Assembly: GCA_019914945.1 (NCBI GenBank)
Contig: CM034099.1
Span: forward strand, 5,518,001-5,582,000
DNA: 64,000 nt
Direction of reading: 5' to 3'
Source: Typha latifolia
Taxonomy: Eukaryota > Streptophyta > Magnoliopsida > Poales > Typhaceae
Shown here: positions 23,701-34,400 of the stretch, piece by piece
Position numbering within the stretch: position 1 is the stretch's first letter
Layout of the letters: every line of letters starts with the position of its first letter
The notes under the pieces: generated by a model
What the model saw: only the letters and a program-made list of their open reading frames with translations
Databases searched by the model: none
Told to the model about the DNA's origin: nothing
Translations under genes and position numbers: made by a program

Positions 23701-26030
23701 GTGCCTTTGCCAACTTCATTTAACCTGTACAACATAAACAGATTTATCTTTAATTCTTCATATTTTTCTAAAAAGAGCATATGTTGTGATCTCATAGATA
23801 GAATGGCGAATAGCTGTTGATAGATCTAAAGAGTCCTAAACCATTACCTATTTAAAATGTCATCTGCAGAAAACAACTGCACAAAGCGAAGAGCTGTATC
23901 AACCCCAAAACCAGGTACCCCATGCAAATCATGATCATTACCAACCAGAAGAGCAATGGCCACCATTTGTTTTCTCTTCAGGCCAAGACAAGCTTCGATA
24001 TCTGATACATTGTAGACCTCAAAAGGTTCCTGCATAAGTTATAATGCTCATGTTCGCTGAGAAAGTACAGCTAACAATTGATAAGATTTCCTATATAGCA
24101 TATGATTCCTTCTCCTTTCCTAATAAAAAATATAAGCAGAAACTTACAATGAAAAGAATATGTCAAATATTGCTAACACTAAAAGGATAATCTATGAGGA
24201 TAAAAAAAAATTCTGGTTGAAGACTTAAAGTATAAGGATCAAATTTCAAGTATTATGAATAGCTACAAGTTGGCCAAGAAAAGTCTAGTGAAAGTATATC
24301 TTGACTTCCCAATGTTAGAGGAGCCTAATTTGAAGCTTTATGTTAATACTATAAAATGAAAATGATTATTTGGGGGTTGGATCTTAATTTCAGGTTGAGG
24401 TGTTCAAACTTCAAATAACCTACAAATTCTGAAAAGTACTGTCCATCTCATGTCAGACATTGCAATTCTCAGCAGTTGGGTCAGAGAGAGTTTGCCAAGG
24501 ATTGTTGAGCAACATGCAAAGATCGAGCAGCAATTGACATCCAATAAGTATAGGTCTTCATTCTCCTGTGAGTTTTTCCTCCTATCTTCTTTTTATCTTT
24601 CAATGTGTGCCACCTAGTTGATGCCAAAGACTGTTATTCACATTAGTGATAATGACTTTGTCACCTACTGCTTACAGCGGCAGGATTCACTCCGGTACTA
24701 CCAGCAGTACCAACGTCGCTATAGCAGAAGTTGCCCAATGTATGGGATGATGGAAGGTGTCTCACCCTCTCCCATAAGTAACATTTTTTCATTATTTTCT
24801 TTTAATTTTGATTATAATTTTAGATGTTCTAAAGTTTATTGTCATTTTTTCTTAACAATATACATGTTTATTAAACCAAATTAAACAACAAATCCTTATT
24901 CAGAGGCCCTTTTTAGGAGTTCTATTCTCATTTTTCTCATACAACTGTAGATACTGGAATGTTTCACTTCTCTTGGGACCTAAACAGAAATTAAAAATTT
25001 TAAGCTTTGGTACTGACATGAAAAGATAAAAGATATAAAATTGAAAAGAAGTCCAATTGTACTAGCAGTAATACAAATGCAAAACCATGCACCTTCTAAT
25101 AAACCATTGCAGCTTACCTTAGAGTTGGATTTGAAGCTCTTTATGACACATTTAGCCCCAAACAGAAAGGAGTCACTGTCAGCAGTTAGGCAAGCATCTA
25201 CATGACCTTCCTTGTTTAACTGCGCGCATAGAGCTTCAGCTTCACAACGTGCCTTTAGAACCGGCATTCCTAGGAGTTCAAGCAGTTCCTATAGGAAAAC
25301 CAATTTCTCATGAGCCCAAAATCCAACCAGCCAACGTATAATATCTGAAAAGGAACAAATTTTACAATTTCGAAAGTCAGTAACTTTTGAACTTCACAAA
25401 TTACTATGGAAACTATAATAAATTTAATTCAGGTCCTTGAGCAGATAAACAACTACTTATCTACATTTAATTCGATATAAGTACTTAACATCGAAAGAAT
25501 CACAAAGAATAATATCCACCCTTTACCAAAATAAACTTTAAAACCCACGAAAATCCACTCCAATTTCTACTCACCACGCATTCTTCAACGCATCTAGTAA
25601 ACGCCCGATTCCGCTGCTTCACTGGAGTCGTCTCCTCCCCATCCTTGCCAATCTTTGGATCCAAACCCGACCACAAGAAGAACCTTTTAATTCTGGCTTG
25701 AGACTTTAACGGCGACGGCTCGCCGTCGACCACGAACACCGGAAAAGCCCCCATCTGCCATCAAAGAACGGTTCGGAAAGCACAGATCAAGCACCATTCC
25801 TTGAGGAAAGGGGACGGCATTGATACCTTGGAGAATAGGGTTAGCGTTCGGAAGAAGGTGGTGCGGAGATGAGGGCTTCGGGCCCGAGGGGACCTGGCGC
25901 GAATGGCGGCGTCGTGCTGCACGATCCAGAACGAGAGGTCGACGGCGACGCGCTTGTCGCGGAGGAAGTCGACGCCTTCGTGGCGCGCGCAGGGCTTTAG
26001 GAGGTCCCAGAAGTTTCCGCCTACTCCCAT
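17742..26030 (-). CDS. GEN1: GEN1-type flap / Holliday-junction endonuclease
   Basis: Eight exons join in phase: 26030-25827, 25754-25575, 25288-25118, 24029-23848, 23724-23475, 20708-20573, 18566-18094 and 18011-17742, giving 621 residues, usual for the family. The XPG N-terminal part starts MGVGGNFWDLLKP, with metal-binding acidic residues in AVDLSFW (D31) and FVVDGE (D78). The XPG internal part has EAEALCAQLN and TADSDSFLFGA (about residues 144-172). A helix-hairpin-helix follows (KRKQMVAIALLVGNDHD, VPGFGVDTALRF), then a Cys/His-rich block (CSHCGHPGG, CEYCLLD). A chromodomain-like segment (IERVKIRYGHAYYLVKWKR) lies near residues 420-445, and the basic tail has SITEFYRSAK and ends SVRRRLLFD. 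The family acts in the nucleus, cutting 5' flaps and resolving four-way junctions in recombination repair. The large introns 20709-23474 and 18567-20572 hold transposons; no coding lesion is seen. Confidence 0.93.
18714..19211. mobile_element. Mutator-like MITE with 9-bp target duplication, in GEN1 intron
   Basis: A 498-bp element flanked by the 9-mer TAAAATGTT at 18705-18713 and 19212-19220. The left end reads GGAAAATTTACATTTTACCC and the reverse complement of the right end GGGGAAGTTATATTTTACTC; pairing continues with gaps for about 80 bases. The ends resemble those of the element at 16238-17182, so both probably belong to one family mobilised by the same transposase. No coding frame. Confidence 0.82.
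19974..20354. repeat. Tandem duplication, ~197-bp unit, in GEN1 intron
   Basis: The segment 19974 to about 20154 recurs at 20171-20354 with only a handful of changes, for example a 2-base insertion and CCCTAT versus CTGTAG in the GATGTGC context. A short linker between them repeats ATCTTGAATTGCAA. The high identity suggests a fairly recent event. No coding potential. Confidence 0.88.
21570..23071. mobile_element. hAT-like non-autonomous element, GEN1 intron (probable)
   Basis: The left end TAGGGGTGTTGAATG and the reverse complement of the right end TAGATGTGTAACCGG are compatible with the TAGGGGTGT-type ends of plant hAT elements, and both subterminal parts are rich in GGAT-type motifs (GTCGGATATAG, CCGGATACAAG). 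The flanking 8-mers CTCGAAAC and CTTTGAGC agree at only half of their positions, so the target duplication is not proven. The interior has a pyrimidine-rich array of degenerate repeats. Confidence 0.5.
22075..22420 (+). repeat. Degenerate pyrimidine-rich repeat array
   Basis: Three to four units of about 80-100 bases, each with a core like TTCACTGCAGAAGCAGAA, a T-run and TTCAGTTCTTC followed by CTCTCTCT. It lies inside the hAT-like element in the GEN1 intron. Confidence 0.6.
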
Positions 26031-26410
26031 TGGGGAAATCGGCGAAGAGGAAAAGGGGGAAGGAGGGGCACGAAGTGGGGGAAAGAAGGGAGAGGGTTTT
26101 AACTTTTTAAGTTCGCAGATTTTTGCAAATTACCACCTATTATGCGATTTAATTACGAATAAACTACTTACAAAATATTTTTATTTATTTATTTATTTAT
26201 TTATTTTATCAACCTCGTAGACATTCATCACAACATTCGTCATAAAATAAAAATAAAAAACTGAGAATTATCTTTTTCCGAGATTACATTTACAACCCAC
26301 TTTGTCAATAAGTTGGAGAAGGTAATTCTTCCATGCATTCCATAGTGCAGGAACAGGACCCATATAGAATGTCTTAACCTCACAATTCTTGAATCACAGA
26401 CAACTACTGA
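26031..26410. other. Promoter/5' region of GEN1-type gene and spacer
   Basis: GA-rich leader sequence lies just above 26030 on the coding strand. An (ATTT)n microsatellite occupies about 26176-26204. No other gene seen. Confidence 0.45.
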
Positions 26411-26530
26411 CTGAAGTACTGAAACCTCATCTACCTCTCTACGAGAGAAGCCAAAAGAATATGCAAGCAATGGTTTTACGTCGATATTCCAGATTCTCGG
26501 GAACTCGTAGTATAATTGCCAAGGGATCGT
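26411..26530 (-). pseudogene. Sorbitol dehydrogenase C-terminal fragment (second copy)
   Basis: About 40 codons on the minus strand read YYEFPRIWNIDVKPLLAYSF and continue GFSRREVDEVSVLQ. This aligns with the region near the C-terminus of plant sorbitol dehydrogenase (remembered form: LEFLRSGKIDVKPL, then FGFSQKEVEEAF). Upstream exons are absent and the final IKVMFNL end is lost. It lies 1.4 kb beyond the 3' end of the larger pseudogene in the same orientation, so the two may come from a tandem duplication. Confidence 0.65.
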
Positions 26531-27228
26531 TTGGTTCAGAAGTATATGTATTAGAAGATGCAGGTAGTTGTAGATACTGCGTCTAGAGAAGCTAGTCATT
26601 TGTTAAGTTGTTTTATTATGTGAAATTATATTCGTTAAACATATATTTATTTGTATATGAAAAATTAACCTTGTCTTTTACTAAGGATTTGCTTTCCTCT
26701 AGGCTTCAAGTTATCGGAAGAATATAATTGATATATTAATATGTATCTAATGACCGAATCGGTTCGGATGAAAACCATACTAGGTTATTCCAATTCAATT
26801 TTACTGCTCAAAATAATTTTTATATTTTTGGCATATGTATTCTTATTCTACTATTTGTTGGTGAATAAGGACTGCTAAATTTAAGTTGCCAAACTATCAG
26901 GGAATTGAGCAAAGGGAAGATTCCTGAATAAATTCGCAAGACCTAGCTATTTTTGATACATAATTTATCCTACTTATGTTACACTCTTCAAATAGTCTAA
27001 TTAATGTTCTACTCCATACTTATCTTCCTCCATACATATACAACTTTACTCACGGCAAGGATTAATACCATCCGCTAAGTGGAAAGGAAAAGAGCTTGGA
27101 TTCATCGAAGCCGGCTGCCGGCTCAATCTCTCTCTGGAAGCATAGGAAAGATGCCAATAAACCCGAGCCCTACTTAACAATCTCCCAAGTTTGGTGTCAG
27201 GCACCGTGAATATTAGTCCACCGGGGTT

Positions 27229-27538
27229 ATGGCGAATCTTGCTCTTGCCATTCCGCAGCCATTGATAGAGCGGTTGAGCTCTAAAATTTGGTTTGAGGCG
27301 TCTAGAGCTGGTAGGGGGAGATGTTGTGTCTTATTCAGATGCTTCAGAGTCTGATGCTAATAAGGAAAGAGGAAAGTCAGGTAACGTAATAGACCGCATG
27401 AACTCGTTGGTGAGAAGTTGTTGTCGTGCTAGATTTGCATCTGACAAGGAGGAGGAGGAGGAGGAGGCAGAACCTTCGCCGACAGATGAAGAGCCAAGAT
27501 CTAGCTCCTCGAAATTCTTCAGTGTCAAAGATGGATGA
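27229..27538 (+). pseudogene. Unrecognised broken reading frame
   Basis: From the ATG at 27229 a frame reads MANLALAIPQPLIERLSSK then IWFEASRAGRG. After the G-run near 27314-27318 the sensible reading moves by one base to GDVVSYSDASESDANKERG, continuing through an acidic run (DKEEEEEEAE) and PSPTDEEPRSSSSKFF to a stop at 27538. Both halves look protein-like, which suggests a first exon broken by a one-base insertion. I do not recognise the family. An open stretch at 27544-27813 may be further remnant sequence. Confidence 0.35.
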
Positions 27539-27907
27539 AGTGAGTGGAAGAAACGCTTAAAGGAAAACTGAGGCAGGATTCCCCTGCATCAAACCAAGAC
27601 ATCCCAAGTTCCTCTTATATTAGGACAAAGTTACAAGATAACCATGGCTGCTATGGCTCAATAACTCCACTGGTATGTTTCAACATTGAAGTCTGGTTTT
27701 ATCTCATCAAAACACAGGACAAATTGACTTCCTCCAGTGTCATTCTGGCTTCAAGCCAATTACTACAAGAAACACGGACTAAAATACTACCAGAGTCTGA
27801 AGCTAAGTACTGAGCTTTGCCTAGAAGACATCCACTTTAGTGTAAATACTTGCAACTCTGACTACATGCTACACACTCTCTGAGCAATGAGTAGCATATC
27901 ATGCAAT
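27539..27907. other. Spacer, possibly remnant of the broken frame
   Basis: A plus-strand open frame at 27544-27813 (METLKGKLRQDSP-like start) has no recognised motif. Nothing else is supported. Confidence 0.3.
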
Positions 27908-29530
27908 CTAGAGGTTAAACATGACCTTGATTTAATTGCCGCCACGAGCACTGACCTCAAAAGCCTCCTCCACCTCCTTCTGGGAGAAGCCGAACCTGTG
28001 CGTAATCAATGGCTTTATGTCGATCTTTCCGGTTCTCAGGAACTCGAGGCATAGCGGGCAAGTGTCTTTGTAGCGAGAGATTCCGACGTGCCAACCTCTC
28101 TGTCACAGGTTATATGAAGATTCGTCATCATCCTCTCATGCATCTTCATGAGTATATATACTAGCTAGTGAGATTACGAAGTTTATTATACCTCGCTGCT
28201 GCAGGGCTTAGGGGGACGATCAACTCATTATGGCCCATTGCAACAAGGCAAACTTTACCACCGACACGAGTAGCATTGAGAGCAGTTGACATTGTCTTGC
28301 TAAAACCAGCGCAGTCAAAGCTCGCATCGATCTCATCGCCTGTTTCTTTCTATATGCGGATGACGTCCTTGTCTACATCTTATATATATATGAGTGTGTA
28401 TATAAGAGAAGATTGTACACCATATATAGTTAACCACATTAATTGAATGCAACATAGATCATATAGCAGTACAAATTAAAGAATTACCTGCAAGCTGGTA
28501 GAGACTTTAACAATGGCGTCTGCGACAAGAGATTTTGCAACGGATAGACGATAGTCATCCACATCGACAGCGGTGATCCTCGGAGAACCGAAAGCGCGCG
28601 CTGCAAGCATCGTGACTAATCCTATCGGTCGGGCACCCGACGATGAGCACATTCTTATCAGGAACAATGTTAGCACGGCGACATGCGTATACTCCAACGC
28701 TAAGCGGCTCACACATTGCGCCTTCTTCCAGGCTCAACGTTATCAGGAAGCTTGAAGCACAAATCGGCAGGATGCTCAATCTACCATAAATAAAAATTAT
28801 TAATTACTTGAATGTAAAATACTGCCAAAATTTTGATATATAAGAATTCTGAAAGAAAGAAAGGGAAATATACATAATAAATATTGAGAGACCTTTCTGC
28901 TAGTGAACCATGAACAGGGGGAGTGGCGAAGAACTTCATGTCAGTGCAGATGTTGTAGCGATCGCCCTTGCAGTGCAGGCAACGTCCACAGCTGATCCCT
29001 GGTTCCAACGCAACACGGTCGCCCTTGGCTAATGAAAATTCACCTCACTGCCCACTTCTTCTATGATCCCAGCGCACTCCTGCCCTATTACCATCGACTC
29101 TTTCACCACATAGTGAGCACAACTCATTGTCTATCAACAGAGATCGATTCATCATCATCATCATATATATATATATATATATATACAGATACGTTAGTAT
29201 CTCTTTCTCCAAACTATCCGGGGTCTATTAATGGACTAGAAGATCAGATAAATTAACCTTGAGATAGCTAGTGGACGTCGCTGCCGCAACAGCCGACCGC
29301 CTTCATCCGGATCCGAACATCATGAGGGCCTTAAAAAGGATTTGAGTACGTTCATGGGGTACAACAAGGAGTACTTAGATAGAAAGACTTAACATTTGAC
29401 TCATACATACTAACACAAGAAGAGACGTTGGGAGATCGTAAGGTTGTATCTTGAGGGTGTTGGTAGACACCAACCAAGCAGCCATGTTCTGCTGCTTCAC
29501 ATCTACGGCTCCATCACCGCCTCTCCCCAT
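27908..29530 (-). pseudogene. Sorbitol dehydrogenase pseudogene
   Basis: Most of a plant sorbitol dehydrogenase (zinc medium-chain dehydrogenase/reductase, oxidises sorbitol to fructose with NAD) can be followed on the minus strand. The start MGRGGDGAV lies at 29530, then NMAAWLVSTNTLKIQPYDLP, GPHDVRIRMKAVGCCGSDVH, a Cys-rich structural zinc loop (CGRCLHCKGDRYNIC), MCEPLSVGVYACRRANI, PIGLVTMLAARAFG, and VDVDDYRLSVAK. The C-terminal part has FLRTGKIDIKPLITHRFGFS and KEVEEAFEVSARGGN, a stop, then IKVMFNL. Lesions: an in-frame TAG after GSDVH with added bases; IGHE changed to IGQE, removing a catalytic zinc ligand; a shift plus stop before AKGDRV; shifts around DNV, around the Rossmann glycine motif and before GISRYKD; a stop in the exon starting DVIRI; a damaged splice site after GSLAE; and a stop replacing the residue before IKVMFNL. 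Neighbouring genes are clean, so sequencing error is unlikely. Confidence 0.88.
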
Positions 29531-31497
29531 CTCTCTCCTACTCTTTCTCTCTCTCTTGGTTAATAAATATGTATGGATTTTTAATGTCAGGAGGCGAGGA
29601 GGATGAGGTCGTCTATATATATATATATATACATAGTTATTGCTCACTTTCAGAAGAGAGAAGACAGAAGAGGAGACGCACGTAATGGCCGCCGAATTTT
29701 GGACATTAAAGTGCGGATCTTTTGCAGATTTAATTAGTTTGGATTAGGCTGCTCATGCGGGTTGGATCCTCCGCAACCGAGATAGTAGGCATTTTCCACT
29801 ATTTAACACTTGGCAGCCCTTGATTCCCTGCCAAAAATGAACAGCGATCAGGACGGAGCAATTTCCTGCTATTTTACCTTTGGTGATCTATCTATCTATG
29901 TTTATCCCTTATCCACCTCCAGATACTGCCAGGTCATCAAATTAGTAAAGGGGCTACCTATAATCTATGTTTACGGTCTAATCGGCACATAATTAATTAA
30001 TTAATTAATTAATTAATCCTATCCTTATCCAACACCAACGTTTATTCATTTTTTTATTCTTTTCCATCTTATCGAGAACCACTTGGTATTAGGCAGGTAG
30101 CTCTCGAAATTAAATATATAATTTCGCGCTTGAGCATTAGATCGAGCTTAGTCAATTCGAGAGCTCATCTAATCGAATTTTCCGAAATTACAAATGTTGT
30201 TGTGCTCTTCTCCACATATATATGTATATATATATTAGTATCCTATACTGTCTTGTTTGGAAGGTGAAATTACCAAATTGGCCTAAAAATTAAAAGTTTG
30301 GCAAGTGTATCAACAATGGTGCGTGCAGTCTACCTAATTCTCTAGATTTAAGAAGTGCCTTATAGAATATTCTCAAGTGATATTATCCTTTGACTTCCCA
30401 AATGCTCAAGTAAATTACACTCTTATTCCATTAGAGACTAACCACCTTAATATGATAACAGGAACCAATCAGACTCATGTCAATTTTGTGTATATGCACA
30501 ATTTTGAGGGTGTATTTTGCAAATTTCCCATCAAATTATCACCTGGCTTCTTCTTCCATTTGACCATCGGCCAGTCCAGAAAGACCACGGGAGACACTCT
30601 ACAGCCCATAACACGATCCGGCCCAAATACATTCATCTCAGCCTTCACACGCATCGCGATGCACATAATCGAATGGATCAAGATCTATTGGACGGCCACG
30701 ATAGCTGTTCTCAGTGGAGCTGAGCGGTGAGCCATCAATTCGCTCACCGGAGATAACGAGAACCGGACCGCACATTATTAATAATTTATTATTAAGCCAA
30801 AAAGGGAGCGCACGCGAACTTATGGACGAAGATTACTAAAGCAGTGACATTTTTGTAAATAAAGGACTAATCAGAAGCATTTATTTACTTTTATTATTGT
30901 AAACCTTTAGTTGGCGAAAAGGGACAAGGCCCAGGTGACAAAAGGCGGGTTTCCTCCGGTTTTAAAAAATTTCGAGCAATTAACAAAAAGAAAAAAGTCA
31001 TAGTATTTTTCCAATTTTACCCTTTTCATCCATTTATTAATTATTTCCTTAATGGACGGGGCAAAAAAAAAATATTTCCTATCGAGAACCGAATATTTCG
31101 TTATTTGTAGCTCCTCCAATTAAAGTATTCGTATAAATCTGTTTTTAATTTTTTATTTGTTCATTTTTTCTTTAAAAATTTCCATTTTCTCTATTCTCTC
31201 GCCTTTCTCTTTCTCTTTCCTTCACATCATCGGTGTCCGGAGACCGCCGAGACCGTTGCGCGGCGAAATCGGCAGCGGTATTCCGACCGGTGGCGCAGAA
31301 CCGGATCCGGTTCCGAGATTTTTCTTTTTCATTTTTTTTATTTATATTTTTTCTACTCTAGTCGAGCTTACGCTACACGAGCTTTTCTCTGATCTCCAAT
31401 GGCGAGAGCTTAACGAAGCCCTAAGAAAAGTCTCAGTCGGACGGTGGAGATCACGTGATCGACTTGCCGACAGCTGATCCGGAGTGTCTGTGTACTA
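29531..31497. other. Spacer between SDH pseudogene and AHL gene
   Basis: No supported gene. Contains (TA)n near 29615-29632, a (TTAA)n run at about 29992-30018 and another TA-rich patch near 30215-30235. The last ~300 bases are pyrimidine-rich and then GC-rich, as expected for the leader of the AHL gene. The 117-codon plus-strand frame at 30377-30730 has no family signature. Confidence 0.45.
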
Positions 31498-34400
31498 ATG
31501 GAGGGAAGGGAAGGAGATAAGGTCCCGGAAGAGACGGCGGGAAGCTACCTGCCGCCGCCGCCGCCTCCGGCACCGGCACCGACACCGTCTCAGAATACTG
31601 CGCCGGAGATAGCGCAGGTGACGGCAGCGGTGGTGCCAACTCCGGCGGTGGAAGGGATCAAGAAGAAGAGAGGGAGGCCGAGGAAGTACGCGCCGGACGG
31701 GAGCTTGGTTCGGCCGTTGAATCCGGTGCCTATCTCGGCATCGGCGCCGGAGTCGGAGTACACGCCGGCGTCGGCGGTTGGGGCGGCAATGAAGCGGGGT
31801 AGAGGGCGGCCGGGGGTTTTCGTGAGCAAGCAGCAGTATGGATTCGAGTTGGAGTCATCAGGTTAACTGTGGCAAAAATCCCATCTTTTTCTCTATTTAT
31901 TGTGATATTTTTCACTTTAGTTGAATAGTTTTGTCGCAAGAAGCATTTTTGGAGTAATAAGGTTAAAGATTTGATCTTTTCTTTTTCTGTCTTTGTGATA
32001 CGAACTCTGTCGCAGCAGTTTGGGAACAGGTCTCAGTGGGGCCATGGTATACCTTGAGATCTGCCAAGGAATGGGCGTAGATTCTTGTAAAGAGATGCAA
32101 GTTTTGTTGGGTGAGATACTGAGATAGTATCTTAAGACCACTTGCTTACAGTCCCAAGGTTGGGACCTGATTCAGATTTAGAAGTTGCTTGCACCGATGA
32201 TATCAAATAGCTGGGGATATGGTCCTGATGCTATTTTGTCAGCAATGGGACCCTATAGCATATGCTGTCACTTGTCAGTAGTACCAGTTATCCAGATGGG
32301 AACTTAGTTTCATGCTTGATTAATTTAGGTGGTCATATTTGGAAGTTTTAAGACCTGTTTGTGGTTTTCACCCCTCTTGTTCTAACCTTCCCCGCCAAGT
32401 TTAGTATTTGGTGTGTCCTTCTGAGGCCTCCCTTTGCTGTGCAGGTGAAATGGTCGCTTGCTCTGCTGGTGCAAATTTTACACCTCATGTCATCACTGTT
32501 GGCGCTGGTGAGGTATGGCTTGCTTGAAACTAGTCTCGTGTTTCTTCTGGTAAAAAAATGTAAATCATGTACCTTTCAAATTACTGCTTTGTTTAGTACC
32601 TACTGTAGTGTTATAATATTGCTGATGTTATTTATGTTTTGTCAGGATGTAACTATGAAGATTATATCATTTTCTCAGCAAGGGCCTAGAGCTATTTGTA
32701 TTTTATCTGCTAATGGTGTAATATCAAGTGCTACACTTCGCCAACCAGATTCTTCAGGCGGTACATTGACTTATGAGGTCTGAAACAATTCCTTCCTTTT
32801 CCAAGCTTGTGGCAATGCATTACATTTTAAGCATACATTATTGACTTAGAAAAGCTTGTTGTATTGTTATAAACTAATATTTTGCTTTTGAGACATTGGG
32901 ATAACTTGGTGGTATGGACATAAAACCTTGAGTGCAAAGATTGTAGTTCAGCTATTGATAAAAGGTAGATGGCTGTCAAATGGGAAGCAACATCAGACTG
33001 TATGATAAATAGAAATGATATACTGTAAAGAGTGACATATACCATCGATAAAGCTCAAAATTATGAGCTACATAACTTCCCGTTCACACATGACCAACAA
33101 ATAGGTGACATCATGCACATTTAATGACTCATAAGTTGGTTAAAGCTAGGGACAAATCAGTGCTACCTGATATGGTGGACGGTACTATGGAATACAAGAA
33201 CCACATTTCAGTTTCTGTTTAGCTGAAAAATGATGATGAAGAATAAAACTATGTTTTCAAGATCTAAGTGATGTGAAATGAATGAAAAAGCTTAACTATC
33301 TAAGGGTATGTTATGTGGAAATGTCTATGAACTGAACCAATTGACGGAGATCAAAACCTTTAAAAATGTATAACTTAGAAATCTTCAAGCATATGATCAG
33401 AACGTGTTATCATGCTTGAAGCCTATAGAACATCTAATCAGAAGGTACATATATTAGATGTGATCTATATAATGCAAGCATCTAAACCAAATTGGTTGAT
33501 AGAGATACTATTGCCATAGTGATGTTGGCCAAGGTAGAGAAAGGGGGCAGAGAAAGAGAAAAGAGATATGGCCGAGGGATTGCAATATTATGTTATCATG
33601 TTCCTCTTACAGAGCAACTCTCTTCGTGATCATTTATGATCCTTTTGATTAAATTTCTTTTGAGATACACAATTTGCTTTCCTATCTTTCTTAATTCTTT
33701 TGCCTCGTATACTTAGCACATTTTCTTCTCTTTCTTCGTGAATGATCATCTGGCTTCATCCCTTCTACTTCTCATGAAATGCTGACCTAGATAACTTCCA
33801 AAAGGACATTCTTTTATTCTCCTGTTGTAGGATACTTTATTTATGTTAATCTTATGTTATGACACCACTAGAATGATTCTATATGACAACTTAGTGCACA
33901 CATAAATGATTATTTAGCTAGAAAAATTAGATCTGCATCAAGTAGGACAAAGTTTTGATCAATTTTTGTTTCATGTAGACCTGTCAATGTGACAAGCGAT
34001 TACATTAGTTGGTGAGGTAGGGCAACATGTTCAGTTTTTGCCAGTCTGATGTAATAACATCTGCTTATTTACTATCATGCGAATAAGAGAGTATTTAAGG
34101 AATATCTACTGTCTCGTTTAGTAAGTTGTATTGGACTTGGAGGACAAATTTATCCATAAACTGGTAGTTTGAAAGTAGGCTAAGTAGTTGATTCATTTAT
34201 GCATGACTTGGGAACATAACAAAGTTGTTTTATAATTGTCACTGTACTTCTTTTAAAGGTAGATCTCTCACAGACAAAGTTAATATCAACTGTCCTTTTG
34301 GAACAAAATGGTATTATTATTTTTTTGCATCACTTTTTTCAGGGTAGCAATTGATTAATACTTGTTCATTTGCAAATACACCTCAAATACGTTTTCTTGA

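Noticed and set aside
30377..30730. Plus-strand 117-codon frame upstream of the AHL gene
   Set aside because: No motif, codon use is not gene-like, and overlapping frames of similar length exist on both strands.
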